Made by a program: the position numbers and the translations under genes. Below the pieces are notes generated by a model. That model was given only the letters and a program-made list of their open reading frames with translations. It was not told the origin of the DNA and did not search any database. Below are positions 49,101 to 62,805 of a DNA stretch of 64,000 nucleotides, one piece after another (position 1 is the first letter of the stretch; the number at the start of each line of letters is the position of its first letter). Location: NCBI GenBank assembly GCA_033002965.1, contig JAURVB010003540.1, positions 21,026 through 85,025 of the forward strand, in the 5' to 3' direction. Source of the stretch: Piper betle. Its lineage: Eukaryota > Streptophyta > Magnoliopsida > Piperales > Piperaceae.

Positions 49101-52100
49101 AACAACAAAAACAGAGGTTTCAATGTCACTGTTTCGGTGTGCATGGAAAGGCTTTGTTTCCTTTGAATATAGTGTTGGTAAATAAGGAAGAAAGTGATTG
49201 ACTTAGCTACTAATTAATTATTTTTGTAACGGCCTTGATTGGTTTTTAGTTCTAGTTTAAGTCTGTGAAATTAATATATGCTTCATGCTTGAGTTCAAAT
49301 GACTACTTACGTATATAGAAACTGATTAGTCCTTCATGGCGCTTGACTTCCATCGCCTTGGTACGTAAGCAGCTGCGTAGGTAATAATAGATATATAATA
49401 TTATTGTACAAAATCATTTTGAAAGAATATGGGAAAGAAATTATTATTCGATATTTTGGTTAACATATATAGCTAGCAATATATGGTGTGATTTGTTCGT
49501 CTTTGACCTAAATATATTCTATGTTTATGGCTCCATTAAACAATTTAAAGAATCTTACGAATTTTAAAACTATACTATTTAAATTTAAACACCTTCACCC
49601 ACAAGTAACAACCCACAAGTGTGATGATAATTAAACTGAATACAAGTCATCAAAATGTAATTAGTCCTCTAAAATTAAACTTTACATGTGCAGGGAGGTA
49701 ATCACAGGCTATAGCTAGATCGAGATGACCATTTCTTGTTCATTTAAGTTTTTATCTTGTTTTCATTTTTTAACTCCCCTTGAGAAGCAGAGGAGAATTA
49801 CTTAATACAACTTGCATTAACTAACGAACTGTTATAGTTAGGTTTGAACGTCCTGACTTTTTGATCTTTCTCATTCACCTGATCTATATACGTTCGTAGT
49901 TAATTAAGTGTATATATCGACATTGGCGTACGCATATACTACGTACCCATATATCCGTTTGTTCATGGCCCAAATTAAATGAGTCTGTTAACAGACTGTT
50001 GCATGGAATAAATAATTAATCATGCGTAAATTTACATGAGTTCTCATATACCCATCAAATAATTTGGTGGGAATCGACGAAGTTGGAAGGAAATCAGAGC
50101 CTTCACTTACTTCATAATTTTGGGAATATCAGTAGACTAATGACATGATCAGTATTATAATAACGAATCAAACAGTGATTATCAAGTGGTCCAACCTGAC
50201 AAGAAACCTTTGTTGAAGAAGCAACCCAATTTTATATGGCAAATAAAAGCGCAAGCTATAAACTTTCTCACTTTTCGTGAAGAAGGGTAATCGTCAAGGC
50301 AGGTTTTATTTCTCTTTCAAACTTGTCGTGATGAAAACAAGTTAAAGAATAATGATTAAAATCATGAAAAGCGCATCGTTTTTCTGAGCTTTCTTCTCGC
50401 ATTTGTATCTGACCCCAGCCCACAGAATTAAATATGTTCCTTTATGTCAGAAAACTTGGGGTAAGTTTTCTTTTCAAGAGAAACTTTTATCCCAAACAAT
50501 TAATCCTGCAAATAAATGAAGCAAATATTTGGTTAACACAGAGTGTTCCAGGTGGGACATGAGTTGTTAGTCAACGCTTTCCACCCAACGGCTCCCTCCC
50601 AATGGGAAGACAAAAGAACAGCAGACATATATGTCACAAACAAACCACATTGACTTATCCATCTACTAATATTAATGTAGCCTTTGCTGCCGCAAGCTGT
50701 CCAAGCATATATACATTTAGAATATAATATAATCGTACATGATATAGTTCTTCTTTCATTAGGAACACGATACACATGAATGTCTTGGGAAATAAAAACG
50801 AAGATCTGGGTTTGACACATTATAGTGCCCCGGACAGAAAGTGGCAATCTCTCTAACACGACATTCTATTTTCAACATATGCTATGTACAATGGATTTTT
50901 AGGTGTTCATTAAACAATCAACAGAACAAACACTTGAGCCAGGTTCTAAGCTTGGTGAAACTTCATTTTACTAATTGGCTTTGTGTTTTACAGAATATGC
51001 AACATGATATATAACACACAGTTCGATATTGTACTATATATTAAATTAACAAGTTGCACATTAATAATCTCCGAGCCACCAAAAAGGTTAATTTATTAAT
51101 CAAGATTAAAGATTGATGAAAACTTTTACCACTATAAGAGAACAATGCATCGAAAGACCCATATTTTTACCGGCAACGTCGATCTTGCATAATCAACTCT
51201 TACTCAACCAAACAAGAAGGGTTTCTTAAAAGAATTTATTATATAATTTGAATGACTATGAATACAATATGATAGATAGCTCCTTATAAATTAATACTTA
51301 GCATAATAAGCTGCTTGGGCAAAAAAATATTTGGCATTGGCTGCATCATAAGGATAAAATATAAAAAGGCTACATGTGGGAGCTGGCTTGATACTTCAAT
51401 TTTACTCAAGGGGCTGCTATATATTTCATGCATGAGAAACGAGCAAGGTTCAACATTTAAAACATTAGAGGGCCTCATTTTTAATGAACCTGCACGTAAC
51501 ATTTACATGTATAGAACCTAAATTCCACGCATACAATTAGATTTCATGGAAATAAACACAAGTAATTCGACTAATAAGAGTCGTGGTTGGTCAGGGTGGG
51601 AAGCCCGTCACACCCACGTGGATAGAGACTAATATCTTTCTCCTGTTTTTACCTTTATACATATATACTTTGCTCCAACATTATTAACAAATTTTTATTC
51701 CTATTAACATTTTTTATTCCTAATTACCTTATTGTATTAAGAACACATCATTACCTACTTGTTTTAGCAATTATTGCCATTCAAGGTGATTGAGCAACAT
51801 GCTTAATTATTTAAATATTTTGAACAATGATATCATCGAATACGTTATTAAATTTATTTCATAACCTCTTATAATCAGTATTTTGTCCACATATATGTAG
51901 ATGCTATACACTCTACGTACAGATATTAAGCTACGTACGAGATCTTAATTATGGTATCTGCTGTTACAAGCCATGCAAATATATATATATATGTATATAT
52001 ATAGCAGGCATAATATATATGCACGTACGAACAACATATTAAAAAGGAAAATAATTTTTTAGTGGTGGCGACGAAATTGCTTATGATTGTGGGCATGGAC

Positions 52101-53029
52101 TAAATTCGTGTGGCCAAAGTTCGTGCGACACGCGTATGGGCCTACTGAGGTATAACAAAGATTGTCTGACAAGTTCCTAATTGGGGCGGGTACAGAGCGT
52201 TGAAGCTTGAAACTCTGTTCTTATATGTCCATCTTATCATTCCCAGTTTCTGCCCCTAATGTTGTATTTTATACCTGTAAAGTCCAGTTTTGATCCTCCA
52301 TAACATAAATATATATAAGCGTTCAGTAATAAATCCTGTATGTGCATATATAGGCTATACATGTTAAGTTAGATATAGAGATGCAACAATGTTGAGACTA
52401 AATTAACTACACATGAAGATAACTTGAAACAACAAAAGAATGGGGGAAAAAAAATCTATATATATATACACACACTTTTTTAATTAAAAATGGGAAATAC
52501 GTTGCGCTGCAAGATGATTTAATCAAGAATAACTGCACGAGCTGGGTTAATATACATTAAGAATTAAATACATGTATTTAGTCATTAATTTTCTCTACTT
52601 TTTTTAAAGAAAATCTTGCATAATTTGTTATGCAAGTGACTTCTTCATCTAAGGTTTTTAACATTTAACCACATTTTATGATCACTACATCAATGTTACA
52701 CGGGGATATTGAGCTCTAATCCATTTCGTCTTATGACGGCCATGGAAGACAAGGCGAGCAGTACATAATTAGGGACGTAATTGTCTTTTTAAGAAAGACT
52801 GATATGTATGGTTTATATTTTATGTGTCATCGTGTGAGCTGTTTGTTTTTTATAAAACAAACCAATTTTTAATTAATCAACACAGGAGAAGAGAGGAAGG
52901 AGGGGGCATGAGATAGATAGCAATCGCTTTCCTAGTGGATTAAACAAAAAGATGAATGTAATGGAGGATTGGGTGTTATATATTTGGAAGTGAAGTCTGT
53001 TCCGGTGCCAAACTGGTACGTAGTTTCAG
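46107..53029. other. Long gene-poor region upstream of the MYB gene
   Basis: About 6.9 kb, AT-rich, with several (TA)n tracts (46939-46955, 47642-47665, 51977-52005, 52457-52467). ORFs are all short and unlike known proteins; no tRNA or microRNA precursor was recognised. A TTATATATTT stretch at 52977-52986 is a weak TATA-box candidate for the MYB gene, though it lies only about 45 bases before the ATG. Confidence 0.5.
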
Positions 53030-54336
53030 ATGGGCAGATCCCCTTGCTGCGACGAGAATGGTCTCAAGAAAGGTCCATGGACTCCCGAGGAAGACAAACA
53101 ACTTGTTCAGTACATTCAGAAGCATGGCCATGGTAGTTGGAGAGCTCTCCCTAAGCTTGCAGGTATGTGTAATACTTAAGATTTATCACTAACCATATTG
53201 ATCTGTGTTGATTTATTCCCCTTGATCTGATTATTTCTTGTAACAAGTTGGTTTGTTGTAGTAAAGTTCATCTAATTTTATCCTTGCATTATGCTAATAT
53301 GTATTGATCTTGTATGCAGGACTCAACAGATGTGGCAAGAGCTGCAGATTGAGATGGACGAATTATTTGAGGCCAGACATCAAGAGAGGAAAGTTCTCAG
53401 CAGATGAAGAACAAACCATACTACACCTCCACTCCATCCTAGGGAACAAGTAAGATACAATTTCGTTTGGTTTTTTCAACACGGCTATTATTCTGGCAAA
53501 AAAGTCGTGTATTACAGCTAACCACCCACTAATTTTTCTGGGGCAGGTGGTCGGCAATCGCAACTCATCTTCCTGGCCGAACTGACAATGAAATAAAAAA
53601 TTTCTGGAACACCCATCTCAAGAAGAAGCTAATCCAAATGGGTTTTGATCCAATGACCCACCGGCCAAGAACAGACATCTTTTCAAGCCTGCCTCATCTG
53701 ATTGCTCTCGCTAACCTCAAGGAGCTCATGGACCAGTACCATCCATGGGAAGAGCAGACCATGAAGCTCCAAGAGGCTCTTCAATTGGCTAAAGCTCAAT
53801 GTCTGCAACAAATCCTTCTCCAGTCTGCTGCATCTATGAGCAACAACCCAAACGCCTGCCTAAGTGGGATCAATAATAATACAGACATGGATGCCATCAA
53901 TCTCTTGAATTCAACAAGTTATAGCACTCCGCCTAAAGTTGATCCCATGAACAACATATTCTCCAATACTTCTGGCCATTTAGAGAGGACCATAAACTCT
54001 ACTTCCACTGGATTTGCATCTCAGTTAGCCAATGATCATAGACAACAGCTCTACATTAATCCGAATCAGGATCTACATGAGTACAATTATCAGACACCCA
54101 TGAGCAGTGAGATGAATCAGATACCCAATATTCTTGATGCATTCAACCAAGGAAAAATCGCACTCAAATCATCGCCGATGGTCGGTCATCTCGAGCCGGT
54201 GGCAGAAAATAACCTGGTTGGTAATCCCAGTAACGTTGCCTGCAACGTTGCCAGCTATCCAGGCAATGCATCTTCCTTTTGGCCTGATCAACTCTTGCTA
54301 GAAGAGCCTTTCATCGATGACTTTGCTTTGAGCTAA
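53030..54336 (+). CDS. R2R3-MYB transcription factor, subgroup 24-like (MYB53/MYB92/MYB93 group)
   Basis: Three exons, 53030-53162 (133 nt), 53320-53449 (130 nt) and 53547-54336, encode 350 residues; 133 and 130 nt are the classic R2R3-MYB exon sizes and all splice sites are GT-AG. R2 spans about residues 14-61 with W17, W37, W57; R3 spans about 67-112 with F70, W89, W108. The N-terminus [20 protein letters not shown] and the post-R3 motif [20 protein letters not shown] plus LAKAQ place it near subgroup 24, whose known members act in root, endodermis and suberin control; that role is inferred from family only. The C-terminal part is Asn/Ser-rich with an acidic end ([11 protein letters not shown]), fitting an activation domain. 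The bHLH-binding signature in R3 is not present. This is the one complete gene here with no frame lesion. Confidence 0.95.
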
Positions 54337-54768
54337 ATTACACCGCACCAACAACCTTAGTACATATAGACAAACATATATTGGGTCCTTCCATCTCGAG
54401 CTCTTTTTTCCCCCTCTGTATATATCACATATATATTTTAAATATAAAAAAACTTATGAGATTGGCATTGGTTTTTCCTGCGAGAATCAAGGTTTGTTAT
54501 GTAGAATTATTATAAGCTCAAAACTGTATTAGCTAGGGTTGGCATGTATGTACGTACGTAGAGTATTTTATACTTGCACCCCATCTATGTGATATGCTTG
54601 CTGCTTTAACATTTCATGACACCCGCCTGGCGTATGCGTCTAGCTCTATTGCAAGATTAATACATACAAGTACGTTACGTATTCTATTTATTTATATAAT
54701 TCATAAACGGATTACCAATGTAGATATTAGATATAACTAATAATCTGTATATGTTGTTCTACACACAC

Positions 54769-54800
<32 letters not shown>

Positions 54801-57018
54801 CCAATATTATTCTTCAATCGGGTTACAATATGCAGATCATGTGTTAAGAAAATACGTTTTGATGTCTTCAATTTTAACTTTGGAGGGAATTGAAGTGGCA
54901 TGCAGGAGATGTTTATGTTGGAATGGGTTGTTTGAGACTTGGGTGCAATATCAACGGGTGGTGATAATTGGTTTGGGGAGCTTCCTTCAATTTTTCATGA
55001 CCTACGACGTCATGAGAGTTGGAAGGGAAGTGTAAGGAAGTCAATGTCCCTTGTCAGCCACTTAATACTTAATGAAGAAATGGTCTGATAATGTTCGTTA
55101 GTTTCGGTGAAGAATTAACTCAGGAAGACAGTAAAGCTAGTAATTGAGAAGAAAAGAAGCTGGTCATGTTCTGTAGCAGTTACTCAACATGTGTTGACAT
55201 AAATGAATCGGTGGCGTTGCAGGATTCGATATTCCCATATCGAATTAATTTCATCAACATTCATTGAACACCTACTAAATGAGGTATTATCTATCTTATT
55301 TTAAGTACGATTCATATTTTTAACTATAGATTGACATATGAGAATGGTGAAACTATAACGCTCTTCTTAATCCTAGAGTTCACAAATTTTTCCTACATGT
55401 GTGGTTAAATTGCTTCCTTTTTCTAACAAGAGATTGACTAGTGCCCAGCCATGTTAACTGACCCATGAAAGCTTAATGTCGAACCTATGTTCCAGAACAC
55501 TAAGATGTCTTGGGCGTTCGATCAGGTTTACATATGGCTGGGTTTGCTCGACTGAGTTCATTTAGGGTTCTTGATGGGGAAAAGAAGATGCTCGTGCAAA
55601 GTCAATATGAGTCATGGGGCTCGTTGTTATCAAATTTCGTATAGCGTGGAAATGGGGTTGTTGGTAGGTAAGAACTTCCCGATGAGAAGATGGAGATTAT
55701 CTCCCACCTAATACCATCTGTTGGACACTGCTATAAGTTTCTAATGTCATGGCCATGAATCATAATTAATCTTTGCTATTAATGTTGTCGCGTACGAAAC
55801 ATCAAAATAAATAAACAAAAAGTAAAAATTAATAAAGTTTTGTATAGCATAAAAACTTTTGATAGAGCCATAGGATCCATGCCGGCACAGTCGACGATGG
55901 AACCAAAATTAAAACTCCTGATTCGTGGGTAAGTCAAGCAAGCTGCTTTTAAGATGATCTGCACCCAATTTATAAGCTGTATTGATCTTCTTTAAATAGG
56001 TACGGCACGTTCGGCTGCTCATATGATCTTCAAATTGATTCATGTCTACTATCTAACATGATCTATAAATATGTTAGTCAACCAATTATACATCTTGGCT
56101 CTAATTTCCAAGAACAAGATATAAATTGTCTTCATAATGACATTAATCATCTGCAATATTACTCTAATCGTTGTCAATAATCATCTACTTGAAAACGTAG
56201 CTTGGAATTGATAGCCAAAGTTAATGATCATGACTCCTCTTCTCTTTGATTCGTACCATACATCCAACGTGCCAAGGCCCAAGTGAGCCAATTAAAAGTC
56301 ACCGATAAGTGTCACTTAGTACTAATTATGTGTTGGAAAGAGCAGGGGCTGATGTGATAATTGTGACCGCACAGTTGATGGTCCATGCGGATACATGAGC
56401 CATTTTTAATATGAGCGCCGACACCATTATTGACTTTGTAGTATGCAAGCTCTCGGCTGCAACTGGCTAGCTATGAACTATGAATTAGTAGAAGTCCGCT
56501 CACTTCCCTCAAAATATTGAAATAAACACTGCGTTTTTTAACAGATTGTTGTTTTATACATCTTGTATGGGACGGGAATATAGAGGTATTAATGTTCAAT
56601 TATTTTGCAAATGATTTGGCTTTCAACCTAGGAGAGGCTAATATATGGTATATACCTCATACAAGCATGCTAGCTACTATATAAAATAAAATGCACTTTT
56701 ATTTCTGATATTAATATGCCTTTAGCTAATTATTGATTGGTCAATTAGAGTCGCTCGCAATTATTCTTGCATGCTTAATTCCTTAAATAAGAACAATTTT
56801 AAGGACTTATGCCAGCACACCTGATTAACTTTGTGCTTCGTTAATCATTGTGAGTCACATAATCATTAACTACTAACTTTTGCTGTTCCATTGGACAATT
56901 AGCTACTTTAAAATACCCCAAGCATGAAGATCACGGTCGTAATTTAAACTATATAAGACCCCTCAACTAATTAGTTAATCCACTTATTTTTACATTTAAT
57001 ATTTATTGAGGTAATATC
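54337..57018. other. MYB 3' flank and intergenic, no gene seen
   Basis: AT-rich, with a (TA)n tract at 54771-54800. No conserved ORF or RNA gene was recognised. Confidence 0.5.
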
Positions 57019-57029
57019 TACTATATTAA

Positions 57030-58474
57030 CAGGGATGATGAGGTGTGCTGCATGCCTTTTGAAGCACATGCACCTGATTGATGGCCGTTGGATCAAAATC
57101 CAACGGCCATAAATCCTCTTTACCACATTTCACCCTCCTCCCCCTCAATTGGTCGTTGGACGTCCCTGCGCACCGCCATCCCGCCCTCCCCCGCTAGCCG
57201 TTGTCGCCCCCCCGACCCCGCTTCCCTTGTTTCTTGACCATCAATCGACCTGCGCATTTTGTTGTGGCTTCTTGACCATCAATCGACGCGCATTTTGTTG
57301 TGGGGAAGGAAGAGAGGCGGCGAGAGCACTGGCCAGCAGGTGGCTGGCGGCGAGGTTGTCGGTGGTGGCACAACAAAACAAGAGGGGGAACGAAAGGCGA
57401 TAACAACTTCGTAATAAAAATTGACTCGCTCTAGACTTGAATTAATATTAAAAAATAAATTTTAAAAAATAAAATAAAATAATTTCGTAATAAAAACATG
57501 ATTTGCTTCTAACTCGAGTCAATATTACGAAATAAACTTAAAAAATAAAAATAACATAATAAAAATTTGACTCACTCTTGACTAGAGTTAATATTACGAA
57601 ATAAATTTTTAAAAATAAAAAATAATTTCATAATAAAAACTTGACTCTCGTAATATTGACTCGCTTCTAACTCGATCCCAGATCGAGTCAAGTTTTTATT
57701 AGAAAATTATTTTATTTTTAAAAAATTATCTAGTAATATTAACTTGAGTCAGGAGTTAATCAAGTTTTTATTTTAAGGTTTTTATTTTTTATTTTTTTAA
57801 AAAATTATTTCATAATATTGACTCGAGTCGCATACGAGTCAAGTTTTTATTACGAAATTATTTTATTTAAAAAAACTTATTTAGTAATATTGTATCGAGT
57901 CGGGAGAGAGCCAAATTTTTATTTTATGTTATTTTTTTTATTTTTTAAAAATTTATTTTGTAATATTGACTTGAGTTTATAGCGAGTCAAATTTTTATTA
58001 TAAAATTATCATTGTCATTTCCTCCCCCCACACCTCTGTTTTGTCACGCCATTATCGGTGACTTCGCCGCGAGGGGATAGCGATGCCCGGGGGCCGTGGA
58101 CGCGGCCAGGGACAGGGAGAGTGGAAGGGGGCGGATGGGGGGGTGGGGGAGGAGGAATGCGTGGGGGGACCGTGGTTACGGGCGGAAGGGGGGCCACGGC
58201 GGCGGGGTGGAAGGGGGCTGTGACTATGGGCGGGGGTGCAATTGTAGGCTAGGGCGCGGCTACAGGATAGGGAGCGGCAGTGGGCGGGGGTAGGGGCAAG
58301 AAGGTCGCCAGGGGGAGGGGGCACACCGTGAGCAGAGGGAAAGCAGCGGAGGGAAGGGGGTGGGGGGGGGGGAAACGTCAAATGATTGATGGCCGCTAGA
58401 TTTCGATCCAACGACTATCAATCAAGTGTGCTACCTGCACTGCAAAAGGTAGACAATGCACCTTTGACAATATA
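57030..58474. mobile_element. Foldback / Mutator-like non-autonomous element of 1.44 kb
   Basis: The flanking duplication is CTATATTAA (57021-57029 and 58475-58483; two more bases match on the left), so about 9 bp, as for Mutator-like elements. The terminal inverted repeats share AGGTG, CCTTTTG, GATTGATGGCCGTTGGATC and CGGCCAT in register over about 90 bp, with a hairpin at 57081-57110 (arms ATGGCCGTTGGAT). The interior is symmetrical: repeated TTGACTC...GAGTCAA units point inward from both sides (57410-57660 and 57670-58000). GC-rich, G/C-skewed blocks lie at both ends. No transposase is encoded. Confidence 0.75.
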
Positions 58475-58483
58475 CTATATTAA

Positions 58484-60000
58484 TGAAAATGATGTTTATA
58501 ATTTTTAACATAATTAAATATTTTTTTTAAATTATTAAATTTATCAATTTATATTGACCTGGCCGAGTCGTTACACGAACACAGCCTTTATGGCTGAAAA
58601 ATAATTGTAGACAATAGCCACGTAGCCTTTGCCCGAAAACAAAATGCCTCAATAAATACGCAATTTGTATATATAAAAATACCATGTGTTTGCTGCGTGA
58701 ATCCCACACCCACGGTCTATACACGAATCCAAGAAGGGCGGTTGTTTAATTAACAGTATATTTTCGTTTCAAGGAACTTTGAAATAGTTGCCACTTATAA
58801 TTTTAACCTCGCAGATATTAACCCCTTTGCAAAAGATTATATTAGTGCTAGAATAGGTAACATTCGACTAACCTCTCTCCTAAAAGAGGCTTTTTAAAAA
58901 GCACTCTGTACTAACCTAAGTGATGCTTGTTGTGTCAGTTTCACATTAGTTATAGATAAAGTTAATTATTTGTATATATGTTAATAAAAAAATTTATTCT
59001 CTAGACTACTAGTTTTTAAATTAAGAAAATTCTACAACAAAAGTTATTTTTAAACATAAAAAACCCCAACAATACTTACAAAGTAAGAGAATCAATAGCA
59101 ACCTGTTGACCGTCACAAATTTTCATTGCGAAATCCTTTGAATAGTTAATCCACTATTTAATATCGCATAAAATCTAATAATATTATAGGGATGTTCCTA
59201 AAAAATTTTAACTCTGAATAACCATTTATTAAGAAATAATTTAGGGTAATTAATTTATACTAGGGACCAAATCATTCCAAATAATCCTCACACTAATTAA
59301 AAAATGATTTAGACCTATTAATTCATATTTGGGGCCAAATCATTCCAAATAATCATTACAAATTGATACTCCAATATCTTTTGAATAATTAATCTAACAT
59401 TTAATAATTACAAGAGTAAAATCTAATAATGTTAATAGTGATGTGCGGATAAATTTTCAACTTCAATTAATTACTTATTGAAAAATAATTTAGGCCCAAT
59501 AATTTATAATTGGGGCTAAATCATTTCAAATAGTATCAAGTCAATCAAAGAATGATCGACCAAATTTAAAGAAATAAATTAACCATATCAATTTATTCTT
59601 TGAGCGGAATGTCACAGTTACCCAGAACGAACAAACAGATTGATTGCGACCGAGTGAAAGTAAATGGGCCTTCAATGGGGAATAGAAAATTGGGCCTGAT
59701 TTATAAAACATGATCTCCTGATTGAGGCCGGAGGCTGTAATCAGAAAACTATAATTATTGTAATTTAAATAATATTAGGGAAGATAACGTCAAAACGGTA
59801 AGGGATAGATTATAATTTAATAGATAATTATTCATTAAATAATTATATAAAAATAGACTTTGATTTTAAAGACAAACTCTAATTTATTAAGATAATATAA
59901 TATAATAGTTGAACTATTTGTATTATTTTTTAATTACTCGAATCTCCAACTTTTTATCGTGATTTTTAATTTCTTTTTTATTAATAAGAGCAATGTCAAG
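58484..60000. repeat. AT-rich intergenic DNA with a degenerate direct duplication
   Basis: At about 59118-59285 the order CCTTTGAATAGTTAATC, AAAATCTAATAATATTA, AATAATTTAGGG, CAAATCATTCCAAATA occurs. It recurs at about 59350-59535 as TCTTTTGAATAATTAATC, AAAATCTAATAATGTTA, AATAATTTAGGC, AAATCATTTCAAATA. A partial third copy lies between them. No gene was seen. Confidence 0.6.
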
Positions 60001-62700
60001 AGATGCAAACCTGGCAAGTTATGCTTTATAGAAGAATCATAATGAACAGACTAAAACGAACACTCAAGGAATCTAAGAAAGGTGATTAATTTCCTGTTTA
60101 CACGTTTACATTGCATAGCTCCTGGACCTCATGAGAGACCCTGTTGTTGGCCCTTGAAGTACTCTTGTGGTGCTTCTGTATTATGGAAGGTGAGAGTGAT
60201 TCCACTAATAAAAAGGTATAGGCAAAGAGAAGAAGACGGGGATTATTTTCATACCAAGCTATAATGTGACATGTTGACACTTCAAACCGTTAACATGAAC
60301 ACGCGATGCAACAAGATTACAAGGTGCAGTTCTGAGATATGATCAGTAAGCCACTAAGCTAGCAAGATTGGACTACTTCGACTAAATTGTTCTCTTCTGG
60401 ATTCTTGCTTATCTCTAACGAGGGTGAAAATGAGTTGGCAACTATATCAGGTACACCGAGAGAAGACAAGAAGCCCCATGGTTGTCATCAAACAAAACAG
60501 TGGTTTCCACATTACGCCCTTTCACTTTCCCCACCAGGAAGAAGGTATACGCATCTGTTTTCAACTGCATTAAAGACAGCAGTGCAGCATGGGGCGGGCC
60601 CTGATCTCTCTCCAATTCTCCTTGTTTACATGACCCTAAAACCGTTTCTGGCCTTGTTTATGTCTCACCACTAGCAGCTTGCAATGGGTTCACAAAGATC
60701 TAGAAAGTGATGGCTTTCTTATTTCCAATACTCGGAATCATGGAGCTTCAAAGTTCTAACCAGTTGGTCCACAAAGTTGGCGGTAGACAATATGGTCTCT
60801 TTCCTCCCACTGACATATCCTTGGTCATTTCTTTGTAGCTCTCGTGAATTATTTAACAATGGCCCCCTCTCCATGCTGGCTTGCCTCACTGAAAAGATTG
60901 TTCTTCCTTAACAAGCATAAATATCATCTTTAAACAATCCTTTCTTTAGAGTAGGAGCTCAGGGAAGTCGAGGAAACTGACAAGAATAGAAACATAAACA
61001 TGAGAAGTTAGTACATGCAAATCATTTGGGAATTAGTTTTTCAACTTCGCCTAAAGCAACGAGTGAGCGGCAGTTCAACAAAGCAACCATGCCATGTTAA
61101 GCGAGGCAGTGGTTTCTGGGACTATGAATGAATGACATTCAATTTATGGGTTGGTAGGCAGAATACCTGGCCCCTTTTTATTAGTAGAAAGAGAAATGCT
61201 CAATATCACTGGCAAAAACTGTTCTTGTCAGATGGGTGTGCTCCATACTGTTGCTCACACACTTTACAGCCCCCTCAAACTTTCTTCAATTTCAAATTAA
61301 AAAGGTAAAAACCACCCGTGAAAACGAAATAGATCCCTCTCTATATGAACTATCAAGTTAATACATGCTCCAGCTTCTCTTGAGAAGAATTCTTCTGATT
61401 CTTGAGCAAAAGTAAGCATGCAACATGATACGTGCAAAATTTGGTAGTTATAACCGCTACAATAGTTAGTTATTTTTTGAATGGATACACTGGAAATATT
61501 ATTTTATTTTGAGATCGAGCAATGAAATGAAGTGCAGTTCTTGTCTTCCCGCGTGTTCTTAATCAATCCCCAAGGTTCTAATTTTGGTATTTCATCGCCT
61601 TTTAACTCATAATTATAGATACGAAAAAAGTTAGCATCAGAATATTAAGAGGAAAAGGAGTGCTTAAATGTGTAAATCAGTAATGGAGCCAGCAAATGAG
61701 AGTAACAAGTCTTGGAGGATCCGTGTCAAATGGGAAGGAATAGGCATGTTCAAGGATTTGTCGTCTAACATAAAAGCTATGGCAATGTCTATCGCTTTGT
61801 GTGGCCCTCCTTCAATCCCAACTTCTTTTTCATTTTTTTCATGACCAACCTTGCTTTATCACACACGCAGCCTCAAAATCACCGCAATGAGCTTGAATTA
61901 ATGCTAGAAAGAAGAGTGAGTTTATGTGTAAGAAGCATGCATGAAAAAAACAAGGGTCAATTGTTGCTCTACCAAACAAACACAAATTTAAAATAAATAT
62001 GATCAAAATTTTATTTTTCACATAAAATATTGAGTTTCGAGTCGGGCTTAATTAAATAAGTAAAAGTTCTTACCCAATTTGATTAATTTTGAGTTAAATA
62101 TTTATTTGAGTTTATTTCAAGTTAAATATTAAATCAAATCGAGTTTAATTAAACTTCTAGCAGCCTTAACCTTCCTCGATTAACGTTGAAACCATTGCAT
62201 TGCATGGTAGCTTGCTGCAGTAACAATGAGGTTTATATTTACTGACATATACTGTTCAGGTTCCAGAAAGTAGGAAAATGACTTTTTTTTCAAAGAAAAG
62301 AAAAGAGATTTTTTCTTATCTTATTAATTTAAGGAGCATATTCATGTGCATGTGTTGAGATAAAGGTGCCATTCACCCCTCCTTGACAACCATGGAGTAG
62401 GTTTTGATCAGCCTCTCACACTATACAATCTAACAGAAGAGTAGCTTGATAAAGATATCTCTAGATAAGAGCAAAACTCATCTTCTCCAATCACTTTTCT
62501 TCTCTAAATTTCCATGTCTATCATTTCCCACGGCCTATTTACTGGAAAACACCTGCCCACGTATCCACCCCTTGTTTCCAAGCTCGTGCACTTGTCTAGA
62601 CTCTGCTTGTTGGTCTCCATGAACAGTTAGATTTTCTCTTTTTTTCTTCAGGAAAAGAAGGTTTGATTATTTCAGAAAAACCAATCTTTTTTCTGTCTTT
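60001..62700. other. Intergenic region upstream of CRY1, no gene recognised
   Basis: Composition is closer to transcribed DNA than the repeats are, but no ORF (maximum 95 codons) matches a known family. The last few hundred bases are the likely CRY1 promoter and leader. Confidence 0.45.
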
Positions 62701-62701
62701 A

Positions 62702-62786
62702 ATGGCGTCTGATCGTCGGAAAATCTGAGCTTCTCTCAGACTGGTGTATTGTGTTTGAGCAGATGAATTGTTGGTATGTAGATTAG
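62702..62786 (+). promoter_or_regulatory. Two short upstream ORFs before CRY1
   Basis: ATG at 62702 opens eight codons ending in TGA at 62726-62728. ATG at 62763 opens seven codons ending in TAG at 62784-62786, 19 bases before the CRY1 start. They matter only if the leader is transcribed and unspliced here. Confidence 0.35.
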
Positions 62787-62805
62787 TGTTCATCGAAGGA
62801 GGAAG

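Noticed and set aside
46107..53029. Possible microRNA or tRNA genes in the long spacer
   Set aside because: No tRNA arm motifs or known plant microRNA sequences were recognised by eye; a covariance or small-RNA search would be needed.
58015..58411. Pro-rich ORFs on the minus strand
   Set aside because: They lie in the skewed GC-rich end of the foldback element and reflect base composition only.
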